Shown piece after piece: positions 43,832-51,721 of a stretch of DNA of 64,000 nt (positions are counted from its first letter, which is position 1; the number at the start of each line of letters is the position of its first letter). The stretch is from the NCBI RefSeq assembly GCF_040605455.1, contig NZ_JBEXCV010000010.1, positions 41,229 to 105,228 of the forward strand, given 5' to 3'. The notes beneath the pieces are model-generated. The model saw only the letters and a program-made list of their open reading frames with translations, did no database searches and was not told the origin of the DNA. Origin of the DNA: Embleya sp040605455 (GTDB lineage Bacteria; Actinomycetota; Actinomycetes; Streptomycetales; Streptomycetaceae). The position numbers and the translations under genes are program-made.

Positions 43832-44503
43832 ATGTCCTTCGACAAGCAGGTGCAGGTCACCGCCGAGTTGTACGACTACGTCCTGGACCACTCGCTCGCG
43901 CCGGACGAGGTCCAGCGCGGCGTGATCGAACGGACCCGGGAGATGGGCCGGTTCGCCAATTTGCAGGTGCCGGTCGAGCAGGGCGCGCTGTTGACCCTGC
44001 TGGCGGGCGTGATCCGGCCGAAGGTGGCGGTCGAGGTCGGCACGTTCACCGGCTATTCGGCGCTGTGCATCGCCAAGGGGCTGGCCGAGGGCGGCCGGCT
44101 GCTGTGTTGCGACGTGTCCGAGGAGTGGACCGCAATCGCCCGCGAGGCGTGGCGCGAGGCGGGCGTGGACGACCGGATCGACCTGCGGATCGCCCCGGCC
44201 CTGGAGACGCTGGACGCGCTGCCCTCACACCCGCACATCGACCTGGCGTTCCTGGACGCGAACAAGGACGGGTACATCTCCTATTGGGAGGCACTGGTCC
44301 CGCGGATGCGCCCGAACGGTCTGCTGATCGTCGACAACGTGCTCTACGGCGGCCTGGTCCTCAAGCCGAGCGGCGACCCGACGCCGGAGGCGGTGGCCGC
44401 GTTCAACGCACACGTCAAGGCCGACCCGAGGGTCGAACCGGTGATGCTTCCGGTCGCGGACGGCGTCACCCTGGCCCGGGTGAAGGAGCTGAACGAACTG
44501 TGA
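43832..44503 (+). CDS. Class I SAM-dependent O-methyltransferase (CCoAOMT-like)
   Basis: A 223-residue enzyme of the caffeoyl-CoA/catechol O-methyltransferase group. Motif I is VAVEVGTFTGYSALCIAKGL. The metal-binding Asp is in LAFLDANKDGYISYWE. The LLIVDNVLYGG segment carries the second Asp/Asn pair. These enzymes methylate catechol hydroxyls with Mg2+. The ATG has GAGGAGAG upstream and lies three bases after nat. The acceptor is unknown. Confidence 0.92.
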   Translation: MSFDKQVQVTAELYDYVLDHSLAPDEVQRGVIERTREMGRFANLQVPVEQGALLTLLAGVIRPKVAVEVGTFTGYSALCIAKGLAEGGRLLCCDVSEEWTAIAREAWREAGVDDRIDLRIAPALETLDALPSHPHIDLAFLDANKDGYISYWEALVPRMRPNGLLIVDNVLYGGLVLKPSGDPTPEAVAAFNAHVKADPRVEPVMLPVADGVTLARVKELNEL

Positions 44504-44509
44504 TCCGAG

Positions 44510-44541
44510 GGCCGGACGGGGCGTTTTCGACCCGTCCGGCC
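44510..44541 (+). terminator. Terminator of the nat operon
   Basis: 11-bp stem GGCCGGACGGG/CCCGTCCGGCC with loop GCGTTTTCGA, seven bases after the stop codon; convergent genes on both sides. Confidence 0.75.
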
Positions 44542-44599
44542 GCTGCGGCTTCACGGGTCTGGGCCTCTCCGGCCCGTTCCGTGGACGCGCGGCGTGTGC

Positions 44600-47410
44600 T
44601 CAGCCGCGGTCTGCCAGAAGCCGGCGCAACCGCTTCGCCTCGCCGACCGCCCGCGAACTCCCCTTCCGGTCGGCCAGCGCGTCCAGCCCCGGGATCGACC
44701 CGGCCCGCCCGCCGCCGCTCGCGGCGGTCTCCGCCGCCACGACCAGGGCGTCCGCGAGGCCGGTGTGCTTCGTGCCGGCGAGCAGATCGGGCAGGAAGCC
44801 GCTCATGACGCCCCACACCTCCCGCCCCGCGCCCCCTCGGGCCGCGTCCTGCAACGAGGTGACCACCCGGGTGGTCTTCAGGCCCCGGGTACGCACCGCC
44901 TCGCCGATGTCGCGGCCCAGCGCCGCGGTGTCCCACGCATCACCCCGGATGGCCAGGGTCACCACCGCGTCCACCGCGGCGGCGCGGTCCTCGGCCGCCT
45001 GCGCGCCGAGCGCGTAGGCCAGCGCGAGTGACATGCCCGGTCCGAGCGGGCCGTGCGACTCGGCCAGGGCGGGCAGGATCTCCGCGCCTCGGCAGGTCCC
45101 GCCGATCGCGCGCTGGGTACGGATCGCCACGTGTGCGGCGAGCGCGTCCCGGTCCCGGGGCAGCACCAGCGGCCAGCAGTGCAGGTCCGGCTCGGTGTTC
45201 TCGGATCGGCCGCCGCCGCGCGCGGCGGCCCCCGGGTCGGCCAGGTCGTACAGGATCAGCGCGCTCTCGGGCAGCAGCGCACGATCGCCGGGGGCGACCG
45301 AGGCCAGGGGGCCGTCGAAGTGCACCCAGCCCCGGTCCCGGGAGGAGAACTCGCGGTGGATCCGGTCGAAGCGCCGCCGCCCGACGACCGCGGCCGGCGG
45401 CCCGCCGGCGGCCAGCACCGCGGCCACCCGCAGCCCGGCGGGCGAGGTGAGCCGGCCGGCCCGGGCGACCACGGCGGAGTCGATGTCGGCGGGCAGCCGC
45501 AGCAACGCCTGGTCGACGTCCCGACGCCAAGGGGTGTGTCCGCAAGCCTCCCACTGTTCCAGGCCCGCAACGAGGGCTTGGGGGTCCACGAAGCCGGTCG
45601 CGTCGGCGATCTCGGCCAGATGCGGGCCGCTGCGCGGCAGACGCAGCCGGGTGCCCACCTCGTACAGGCGCGCGAGCAGCAAGCGCTGCGCGGGTTCGAG
45701 TCGCTCGACGTCGACCTTGGCGCCGGGGATCAGCTCGTGATCGGATGCCTCGGTGCCCTTGCCGAACAGGCTGCGGAACCAGCCGGAGCGGGAACCGCCG
45801 TGGCCGGTGGCGGCGGCCACCATCGCGCCGACCGCGCCCTGCACCTGATGAATGAACCAGTGCTGGTGGATTATGTGTCCGTGCCGTTCGGTAAGCGGCA
45901 ACAGCGCGGTGCGCAACGCCTCGCAGTCGCGTGCGTGCTCGCGCAGCATCGCGGAGACGATCCGCTCCACGGCGAGCGGGTCGGTGGCCCGGCCGCGCGT
46001 GTCCACCCACGGGTTCGGCGTGCGGGCGAACAACACCGCCAGTTCCTCGACCAGTTCCGCCGGCGAAGCGATCGGCGGCGGCAGCTCGCGCGAAGGCGGC
46101 GGTACGAGCGGCGGCGCCGGCTCGGGCTCGGCGGCCACGCTCTCGCCGATCAGGGCCGCCGCCTCCGGGCGCAGCGCCTGACCCAGCAGCGGCAGTTGCG
46201 CACGCACCTCGTCGTGCACGAGGGCGGCCTGATCCGGGGCCAAGCCGCCGACCTGCTTGGCGATCAGGGTGAGTGCGCGCCCCTGGAGGTCGACCGCGGT
46301 CGACCCGAACGCGGTGCAGGCACAGGCCAGCAGAGAGCCCGCGTGGTCCGGGTGGCGCTTGATCGCCTGGCCGAGCCAGGTGAGTTGGCTGCCCACCAGC
46401 TTCTTCTCGCTGCGGAACAGCACCGCCCGGCTCGCCTCGGCGAGCCGTTCCGCGTCCAACCGGCCTGCGGCGTCCAACCGGCGCAGCACCTCCTGGGCGG
46501 TCCCGGCCACCGGGGACGGTGCGTCCGGGAGCAGCCGCAGGTAGGAGTCGACCCGGGCGGCGAGTTCGTCGTCGGTGGGCGCCATCGCTTCGTGTACGTG
46601 CACGAACGCGCGCAGCGCGGCCGGGCGTTCGCCGCGCAGCAGGCGGGAGAGGCAGCCGTCCAGGACGCTGTCCCGCTCGATCACCTTCGCCTCGGCGAGT
46701 TCGGCCAGCGCGGCACCCCAGCCGGGCCGGCCGGGCTGCTTCAGGGAGTCGTGGTTCTCCAGGTGTGCGCCGACCCCGGCGGCCTCGAACAGGGCGGGCA
46801 ACAGGTCGGTGAAGTAGGGGTCGTCGCGCAGCCGCTCCGTGAGCGTGTACCCGGTTCCGATGCTCGCCCGCCCCACCTTCTCCGCCCAGCGAACCACGAA
46901 GCCGGTCGTCGTCGGGGTGGGCAGGTCGCTGCCACGCACCAGGGCGTCCACCACGTCCCACTGGTTGTCCCACGGGTCCACGGGCATCTTCACGGCGAGC
47001 CGGTCCACGATGTTCGGTATCCAGGCCGGGTTGCGCTGGGCCAGCAGCGTGTGGACGGCTCGTTGGCCGCCGCCGCCCTTGGTGGGCCACGTCATGTCCG
47101 TACGGGAGAGCCACCGGGCGATCGCGGCCGGCCCGCCCAGGCACGCGACGCCCACGTAGCGCAGCGAGCGCGGGCCGCGCACGGTGTTCCGGAGTTTGCG
47201 GACCGCCTCCTCGTATTCCGGCAGCAGTTTGCGGCGCTCGGCCTCGGTGCGTCGGGCGAACAGGGCGACGATCGGAGCCGGGTCCTCGCCCCTGCGATCC
47301 TGTTCGACCACGGCCTCCTGCACCCGGGTCCACGTCAGCGGTGCCCGGGTCGGCGGCTCGGTCCCGGCGGGGCTCCCGCTCCCGGTCGTCCTCGGTTCGG
47401 TTCCGGTCAT
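44600..47410 (-). CDS. DUF6493-type large helical-repeat protein
   Basis: A 936-residue soluble protein built almost wholly of helices with HEAT-like periodicity, e.g. RDDPYFTDLLPALFEAAGV and VLDGCLSRLLRGERPAALRAF. A WDTRGRA-like WVDTRGRATDPLAVERI lies near 495. I recall this as the DUF6493 family that follows a SWIM zinc-finger gene in actinomycetes; the name is from memory. The ATG overlaps the SWIM gene stop (ATGA). The long in-frame extension upstream is antisense-like and not part of it. The function is unknown; helical repeats suggest a scaffold. Confidence 0.75.
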   Translation of the reverse strand: MTGTEPRTTGSGSPAGTEPPTRAPLTWTRVQEAVVEQDRRGEDPAPIVALFARRTEAERRKLLPEYEEAVRKLRNTVRGPRSLRYVGVACLGGPAAIARWLSRTDMTWPTKGGGGQRAVHTLLAQRNPAWIPNIVDRLAVKMPVDPWDNQWDVVDALVRGSDLPTPTTTGFVVRWAEKVGRASIGTGYTLTERLRDDPYFTDLLPALFEAAGVGAHLENHDSLKQPGRPGWGAALAELAEAKVIERDSVLDGCLSRLLRGERPAALRAFVHVHEAMAPTDDELAARVDSYLRLLPDAPSPVAGTAQEVLRRLDAAGRLDAERLAEASRAVLFRSEKKLVGSQLTWLGQAIKRHPDHAGSLLACACTAFGSTAVDLQGRALTLIAKQVGGLAPDQAALVHDEVRAQLPLLGQALRPEAAALIGESVAAEPEPAPPLVPPPSRELPPPIASPAELVEELAVLFARTPNPWVDTRGRATDPLAVERIVSAMLREHARDCEALRTALLPLTERHGHIIHQHWFIHQVQGAVGAMVAAATGHGGSRSGWFRSLFGKGTEASDHELIPGAKVDVERLEPAQRLLLARLYEVGTRLRLPRSGPHLAEIADATGFVDPQALVAGLEQWEACGHTPWRRDVDQALLRLPADIDSAVVARAGRLTSPAGLRVAAVLAAGGPPAAVVGRRRFDRIHREFSSRDRGWVHFDGPLASVAPGDRALLPESALILYDLADPGAAARGGGRSENTEPDLHCWPLVLPRDRDALAAHVAIRTQRAIGGTCRGAEILPALAESHGPLGPGMSLALAYALGAQAAEDRAAAVDAVVTLAIRGDAWDTAALGRDIGEAVRTRGLKTTRVVTSLQDAARGGAGREVWGVMSGFLPDLLAGTKHTGLADALVVAAETAASGGGRAGSIPGLDALADRKGSSRAVGEAKRLRRLLADRG

Positions 47411-48804
47411 CGGTTCGCCTCCTGCGCTGCTTGGGCCGTCGCGGTCGGGTCGCCGGCGGCCCGACCGCGCACGATCTGCGTGGCGAGTAGATGCTTGCAG
47501 GGCCCGCGCCCGCCGCGATACTCGGCCCACCACTGGCACGTGCAGCTGCCCGCCCCGGCCAGTCGCAGACCGTAGGTGTGCTCGCCGCTGCGCACGGTCG
47601 CGCTCTCGCCGGTCCCGGTCAGCGTCACCGCGCCCGCCGCCACCAGGGCGTGGGCGTCCCGCAGGCGCGGGTTCATCCGCTCCACGCTGCCGGTGTCGTA
47701 GGGGAGCTCGCGGTGGTAGTAGGCCGCCTCGGCGACGTCGTAGCCGATCCGGCCGCCGGTGCCCAGCCGGACCAGCGCGGCCCGCACCCGGTCGGCGGCG
47801 AGCCCGGAGCGGGCGGCCAACTCGCCCACCTCGACCCGGGGTTCCCAGGCCAGCAGCGCCGAGATCAGGTCGGCGTCCGCGGCGCCGGAGTCGGCGGCCA
47901 GGCCGGTGAGCACCGCGCCCTCGCCGGAGAAGCCCCGGGCCGGATCCGGGGACAGGGTCAAGGTCAGCCGCATGCCCGGCAGTTCGATCTCCCAGGCGGA
48001 GGACACCGCGGTGCTGCGCGCGTGTACGGCGGGTCCGTACACGCGCAGCGCGAGTGCGTGACGCAGCAGCCGGGTCAGTGCCTGGAGCCGATCCGGCCCG
48101 GGCAGGCACACCGCGCCCGGCAGCGGGCGGGCGGTCAGCCGCAGCGAACGCCCGGCCGGGACCACCCACAGCGGCTGTCCGGCGCGGCGTGGCAGCGCAC
48201 GCAGGAAACGCACCGCCTCCCCCGCCGCAAGCTCGGCGCGCAGGTCGAACCCGGCAGAGATCACCTGGACTTCGGCGAATCCGCGCAGCCAGCGCTCGGG
48301 CAGCGGAACCTTCTTCTCCACGACCGGGCCGTCGAAGGTGGTGACGGTCACGTCGTCGGGCCCGACCGCCAGGTGCAGCGGATCGGCGCCGCCGACCTTC
48401 GCCAGCGCCTCGCGCAGCGGCGCGTTGACGTCCACGTTGGTGGTGCCGGTGCCGAACATCTCGCCGTCGATGCCGGCGGGCAGTACGTCCAGGCGGGCGT
48501 GCACGCCGCAACACGCGGAGAACGACTCGAAACGCAGGCGGTCGCCGTTGCCGGTCACCACCGGGTCGAGCAGGCCCGGCCGGAGCGGCTGGTGGTAGCG
48601 CGCCGCCGCGACGTCGGCGACCGCGAGCAGCCCGCCCGCGGCCGCCTCCGGCGCGGTCAGGAAGCCGTCGAAGAAGCGCGGGAAGGGGCTCAGGCCGTGC
48701 GAACTCAGGCCGCCGCAGGTCTGCAGGCCGAGTGAGCGTTCGCCGTCGACGGCGGCGAGGGTGGACGACCGCAGGTAGGTGAAGGAGTGCACCGGGGAGG
48801 ACAT
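47407..48804 (-). CDS. SWIM zinc-finger protein
   Basis: A 465-residue protein. The SWIM motif CxCx-n-CxH occurs near the C-terminus as SCTCQWWAEY followed by GPCKHLLA (about 430-452). The rest has a helical/beta region of unknown fold and a winged-helix-like part near 310-370. SWIM domains bind DNA or proteins. I chose the ATG at 48804 (MSSPVHSF), although its ribosome site is weak; an ATG at 48822 (MSTVFR) is an alternative. It is the first gene of a two-gene operon with the DUF6493-type protein. Confidence 0.82.
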   Translation of the reverse strand: MSSPVHSFTYLRSSTLAAVDGERSLGLQTCGGLSSHGLSPFPRFFDGFLTAPEAAAGGLLAVADVAAARYHQPLRPGLLDPVVTGNGDRLRFESFSACCGVHARLDVLPAGIDGEMFGTGTTNVDVNAPLREALAKVGGADPLHLAVGPDDVTVTTFDGPVVEKKVPLPERWLRGFAEVQVISAGFDLRAELAAGEAVRFLRALPRRAGQPLWVVPAGRSLRLTARPLPGAVCLPGPDRLQALTRLLRHALALRVYGPAVHARSTAVSSAWEIELPGMRLTLTLSPDPARGFSGEGAVLTGLAADSGAADADLISALLAWEPRVEVGELAARSGLAADRVRAALVRLGTGGRIGYDVAEAAYYHRELPYDTGSVERMNPRLRDAHALVAAGAVTLTGTGESATVRSGEHTYGLRLAGAGSCTCQWWAEYRGGRGPCKHLLATQIVRGRAAGDPTATAQAAQEANR

Positions 48805-48822
48805 GCGAAAAACGGTAGACAT

Positions 48823-49289
48823 CCCGTCCGACAGCGGGAGTCGACCCGAGACGACGCCTGTTCGGCCGGCGCCGGCCCGAACGGGCGCGCTTGCGCGTCG
48901 CCTTCGCCGTCGACTCCGGTGCGCCGGGCGCCCGTCCGGCCGGCTCGGGCGCGGCACGCCACGGGGCACCCGAACGGCGGTGGATACGACACGAGTCACT
49001 GGTTGCGCGCGTAGCGTGCGTATCGGCCCGTTCGTTCGTCGCAAACATCCGGATTACCCGATAGTAGAGGGGGATTCGCGGTGCCGCGGCATCGATTAGG
49101 TGGTATCACCTGTGCGAGCATGGGCGGCTGGGGCCCGGGGCCCGAACATGAGCGGCGGGACCGCGGCACGTGAACGACTCGGGTGGGTGGTGGCACATCG
49201 TCAAGAGAGTGCTGTTGTAACCATGATCCGAGGACGCGTGGCAACGCGCCGGCATACTATGCGCTGGTCCATTCAGCCGGAGGTAGCAG
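48823..49289. other. Divergent intergenic region, SWIM operon / XRE gene
   Basis: No gene is seen. A TACTAT sequence at 49255-49260 may be the -10 box of the XRE gene, 30 bases before its ATG. I see no exact copy of the ATGCACGTGCAT palindrome here. Confidence 0.4.
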
Positions 49290-50156
49290 ATGCCCGCAAC
49301 GCAGCCGGGGAGCGGCTCGACGGTTCGCCGTATTCTCCTCGGTTCCCAGCTTCGCCGTCTGCGCGAAGCGAAGGGGATTTCGCGGGAGGAGGCCGGATAC
49401 GAGATCCGCGCCTCCGAATCCAAGATCAGTCGAATGGAACTGGGGCGCGTCAGCTTCAAGGAGCGCGACGTGGCTGATCTCCTCACGATGTACGGCGTGG
49501 GCGACGAGACCGAGCGTGCGGCGCTCCTCGGCCTCGCGGCGGAGGCCAACGCTCAGGGCTGGTGGCACAACTACAACGACATCCTGCCGAGTTGGTTCCA
49601 GGTCTACGTGGGCCTGGAGGAGGCCGCCTCGGTGATCCGCACCTACGAGGTGCAGTTCGTGCCCGGCCTGCTCCAGACCCCGGAGTACGCGCGGGCCGTG
49701 GTGATCGCCGGTCAGCCCTCCGCGTCGGCGGCCGAGGTCGACCGCCGGGTGGGTCTGCGGATGCAGCGGCAGTCGATCCTGTACCGCGACAAGCCGCCCA
49801 GGCTGTGGGTCGTGCTGGACGAGGCGGCCCTGCGGCGCCCGATCGGCGGTCGGGAAGTGATGCGCGATCAGGTCCGGCACCTGATCGAGATGGCCGCCCT
49901 GCCCAACGTCACGATCCAGATCATGCCGTTCCGGTTCGGCGCGCACGCGGCCGAGGGCGGCCCGTTCCTGTTGTTGCGGTTCCCGGAGAGCGACCTGCCG
50001 GACGTGGTCTACCTGGAACAGCTCACGAGCGCGCTTTATCTGGACAAACGCGACGAGGTCGACGCGTATACCGAGGTCATGGACCGGTTGAGCGTGGACG
50101 GCATGCCGCCGGACAAAAGTGTGGATCTGCTTCAGCGGATCCTGAAGGAGAACTGA
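49290..50156 (+). CDS. XRE-family regulator with DUF5753 domain
   Basis: A 288-residue regulator of the WhiJ-like group found many times in streptomycetes. The helix-turn-helix (about 14-70) reads LLGSQLRRLREAKGISREEAG and SESKISRMELGR. The DUF5753 domain (about 95-280) has SVIRTYEVQFVPGLLQTPEYAR and GGPFLLLRFPESDLPDVVYLE, ending MDRLSVDGMPPDKSVDLLQRI. The ATG has GGAGG seven bases upstream. It is convergent with the DUF397 gene, its likely partner. The repeated palindrome at 50567, 51523 and 51563 is a candidate target. Confidence 0.93.
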   Translation: MPATQPGSGSTVRRILLGSQLRRLREAKGISREEAGYEIRASESKISRMELGRVSFKERDVADLLTMYGVGDETERAALLGLAAEANAQGWWHNYNDILPSWFQVYVGLEEAASVIRTYEVQFVPGLLQTPEYARAVVIAGQPSASAAEVDRRVGLRMQRQSILYRDKPPRLWVVLDEAALRRPIGGREVMRDQVRHLIEMAALPNVTIQIMPFRFGAHAAEGGPFLLLRFPESDLPDVVYLEQLTSALYLDKRDEVDAYTEVMDRLSVDGMPPDKSVDLLQRILKEN

Positions 50157-50176
50157 CCCGGATCGACGTGTGTGGA

Positions 50177-50207
50177 CCCACCCGGGCGGAGCAACCCGGG
50201 CGGGCTT
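50177..50207. terminator. Terminator between XRE and DUF397 genes
   Basis: Stem CCCACCCGGG/CCCGGGCGGG (one mismatch), eight-base loop, then CTTTC; between convergent stops. Confidence 0.55.
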
Positions 50208-50444
50208 TCACGCGAGCAGGTTGTCGAAGTCCCCGTCCTTGACCCCGAGGATGAGCGCCTCGATCTCGGCGCGCGTATAGATCAACGCCGGCCCGTCGGG
50301 GTGGCGCGAATTGCGGACCGCGACGTCGCCGTCCGGCAGCGCAGCCATTTCCACGCAATTGCCTTGCGAGTTGCTCCGGCGACTCTTCTGCCAGGTGACC
50401 CCGTCGAGCGCGGTCGCCGATACCCCGTTGTGCGTTGCCTGCAT
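50208..50444 (-). CDS. DUF397 protein
   Basis: A 78-residue intact DUF397 protein: VTWQKSRRSNSQGNCVEMA, then DGDVAVRNSRHPDGPALIY and a C-terminal helix ending VKDGDFDNLLA. DUF397 proteins pair with XRE/DUF5753 regulators in developmental control. The ATG has AGGAG about nine bases upstream. An ATGCACGTGCAT palindrome lies 123 bases before the start. It serves as the intact reference for the damaged copy at 28361. Confidence 0.92.
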   Translation of the reverse strand: MQATHNGVSATALDGVTWQKSRRSNSQGNCVEMAALPDGDVAVRNSRHPDGPALIYTRAEIEALILGVKDGDFDNLLA

Positions 50445-50566
50445 GACGCTTCTCCTGGACCTCTCGCCGAGCGACCCGACGGCGGTCGCCCGCCCCCGGT
50501 TGCGGCACGTGTCGTTCCTTCGTCCCGGTCCGTCGCAATTTCTTCCGGAACCGATCCGACTTACGC

Positions 50567-50595
50567 ATGCACGTGCATCTGACCATGCATATGCA
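50567..50595. promoter_or_regulatory. Operator cluster: ATGCACGTGCAT and TGCATATGCA
   Basis: A perfect 12-base palindrome (50567-50578) followed seven bases later by the 10-base palindrome TGCATATGCA (50586-50595). The 12-mer recurs twice upstream of the RsbW-like gene. Confidence 0.65.
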
Positions 50596-50647
50596 GCGTA
50601 CAACGGTGATGATAGCGCAGCCCGACTTCACTCACACGGGAGGGCTC

Positions 50648-50767
50648 ATGCATTCCTCAAGGTTTCAAAGGAAGCGTAAAAGCTGCTTAAGCGGCGAGGG
50701 ACGAAACGGGCGTAAGAATGCAGAAAACCCGTCGACGGATCGACGGGTAAACGCTTCACAGCCTTAA
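50648..50767 (+). CDS. Possible small ORF, basic 39-residue peptide
   Basis: Reads MHSSRFQRKRKSCLSGEGRN and onward, rich in Lys/Arg/Asn. Its ATG has a strong GGGAGG ribosome site four bases upstream, which is why I list it. It lacks the genome's codon bias and overlaps a minus-strand terminator. It may be a real leader or peptide in the transferred-looking segment, or chance. Confidence 0.25.
   Translation: MHSSRFQRKRKSCLSGEGRNGRKNAENPSTDRRVNASQP
50727..50748 (-). terminator. Terminator of the RsbW-like gene
   Basis: Stem ACCCGTCGA/TCGACGGGT with loop CGGA; on the minus strand followed by TTTTC. It lies 133 bases beyond the stop at 50881. Confidence 0.6.
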
Positions 50768-50880
50768 GTTGGATACCGCTGCATTCGGTTGCCGCTTCCG
50801 AATGTGAATTAGAACTCTCCGCAAACCCGCAACGCTATGCCTGCAACGCGATGCGGTCCATTCACTGCGGAACGTGTTTG

Positions 50881-51384
50881 TCAGGCCGGTATCTCGAACA
50901 TCGCCCAGACGACCTTTCCGGTACGCCGGCCCATACCGTCCAGCGGGAACCAGCCCCACGAATCACTGAAGCAGCCGACCAGGTACAGACCCCGACCGGA
51001 TTCCTCGTCCTCGCCGCCGGCCTGGGCCTCCGGGAGGCTCTCACCGGGATCCTGAACCGCACACATCACTCGCTCACCCTTGCGCAGGAGCGCGAGTTGG
51101 ATGTTGTGCGCGACATCGGCCACATCGTCGCGGCCTGCACCGAGTCCGTGACACAACGCATTGGTGACGAGTTCGGACACGACCAGCGCGAGGTCGTCCT
51201 CCAAGCACGCGGCGCCCCAGCCGGCGAGCACCGACTGCGTGAAGTCCCGAGCGGCCTTGACCGACTCGCGACGGGCGGCGAGGGCTTGTATCGCAATATC
51301 GGATGTAGGGCCCATATCCCCGGCCAGAGGCTCCATCCACTGAAACGTCGACGTCCGGAACCCTGCGGGACTCGCGACGGTCAT
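50881..51384 (-). CDS. RsbW-like ATP-binding anti-sigma-type protein
   Basis: A 167-residue GHKL ATPase/kinase. The N-box is LALVVSELVTNALCHG near residue 70. The G1 box lies in MCAVQDPGESLPE. The G2 box is ESGRGLYLVGCFSDSWGW near 130-147. Such proteins phosphorylate STAS antagonists and bind sigma factors, or act in AbaA-like developmental modules next to XRE and DUF397 genes. The ATG has GGAGG upstream. Three palindromic sites lie 74-190 bases before the start. It is a conceivable partner for the two STAS proteins at 14851 and 18291, but only by inference. Confidence 0.9.
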   Translation of the reverse strand: MTVASPAGFRTSTFQWMEPLAGDMGPTSDIAIQALAARRESVKAARDFTQSVLAGWGAACLEDDLALVVSELVTNALCHGLGAGRDDVADVAHNIQLALLRKGERVMCAVQDPGESLPEAQAGGEDEESGRGLYLVGCFSDSWGWFPLDGMGRRTGKVVWAMFEIPA

Positions 51385-51721
51385 CCGTGCCTCCGAGCGG
51401 GTACTGGTCCCCGGCCTGTTGGGAACGCCGCCAGAGGACTCGCCTCACAGAGCGTCCATGCACATGCGCGTGCACATGCACACACTTCATTATGAGGATG
51501 CCGACCCCAACTGCAAGACCGGATGCACGTGCATCGACGATTTCTGCGTCTGCACTACGCCGATGCACGTGCATTTCGATCGACCAAGGGTCGCTTTACG
51601 TCCACTTCCCGGACATATCAGGGAACCGGTCTTTTCCTGCTTTTGGCCATACCTCGGGAATAATCCGGACAAACTACGCGCGCGGTGCTCGGCCGATGTG
51701 CGACCGTGCCCGTTCGAGCAC
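51385..51721. other. Control region of the RsbW-like gene
   Basis: No gene is seen. It holds the palindrome cluster at 51457-51574 and is lower in GC than its surroundings. Confidence 0.5.
51457..51574. promoter_or_regulatory. Operator cluster with two ATGCACGTGCAT palindromes
   Basis: Perfect 12-mers at 51523-51534 and 51563-51574, with centres exactly 40 bases apart (about four helical turns). A related stretch of TGCAC/GTGCA half-sites (ATGCACATGCGCGTGCAC) lies at 51458-51475. All are upstream of the minus-strand RsbW-like gene. Confidence 0.65.

Larger units (their letters stand above)
50445..50880. other. Low-GC regulatory region
   Basis: About 436 bases, locally near 50% GC from 50540 on, well below the genome. 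It contains the operator cluster at 50567-50595, a possible 39-codon ORF and a terminator. The composition suggests transferred DNA or a dense control region. Confidence 0.5.

Noticed and set aside
44600..49048. 1482-codon open frame on the minus strand
   Set aside because: It merges the true DUF6493-type gene with antisense-like sequence over the SWIM gene; the ATGA overlap at 47407-47410 shows where translation starts.
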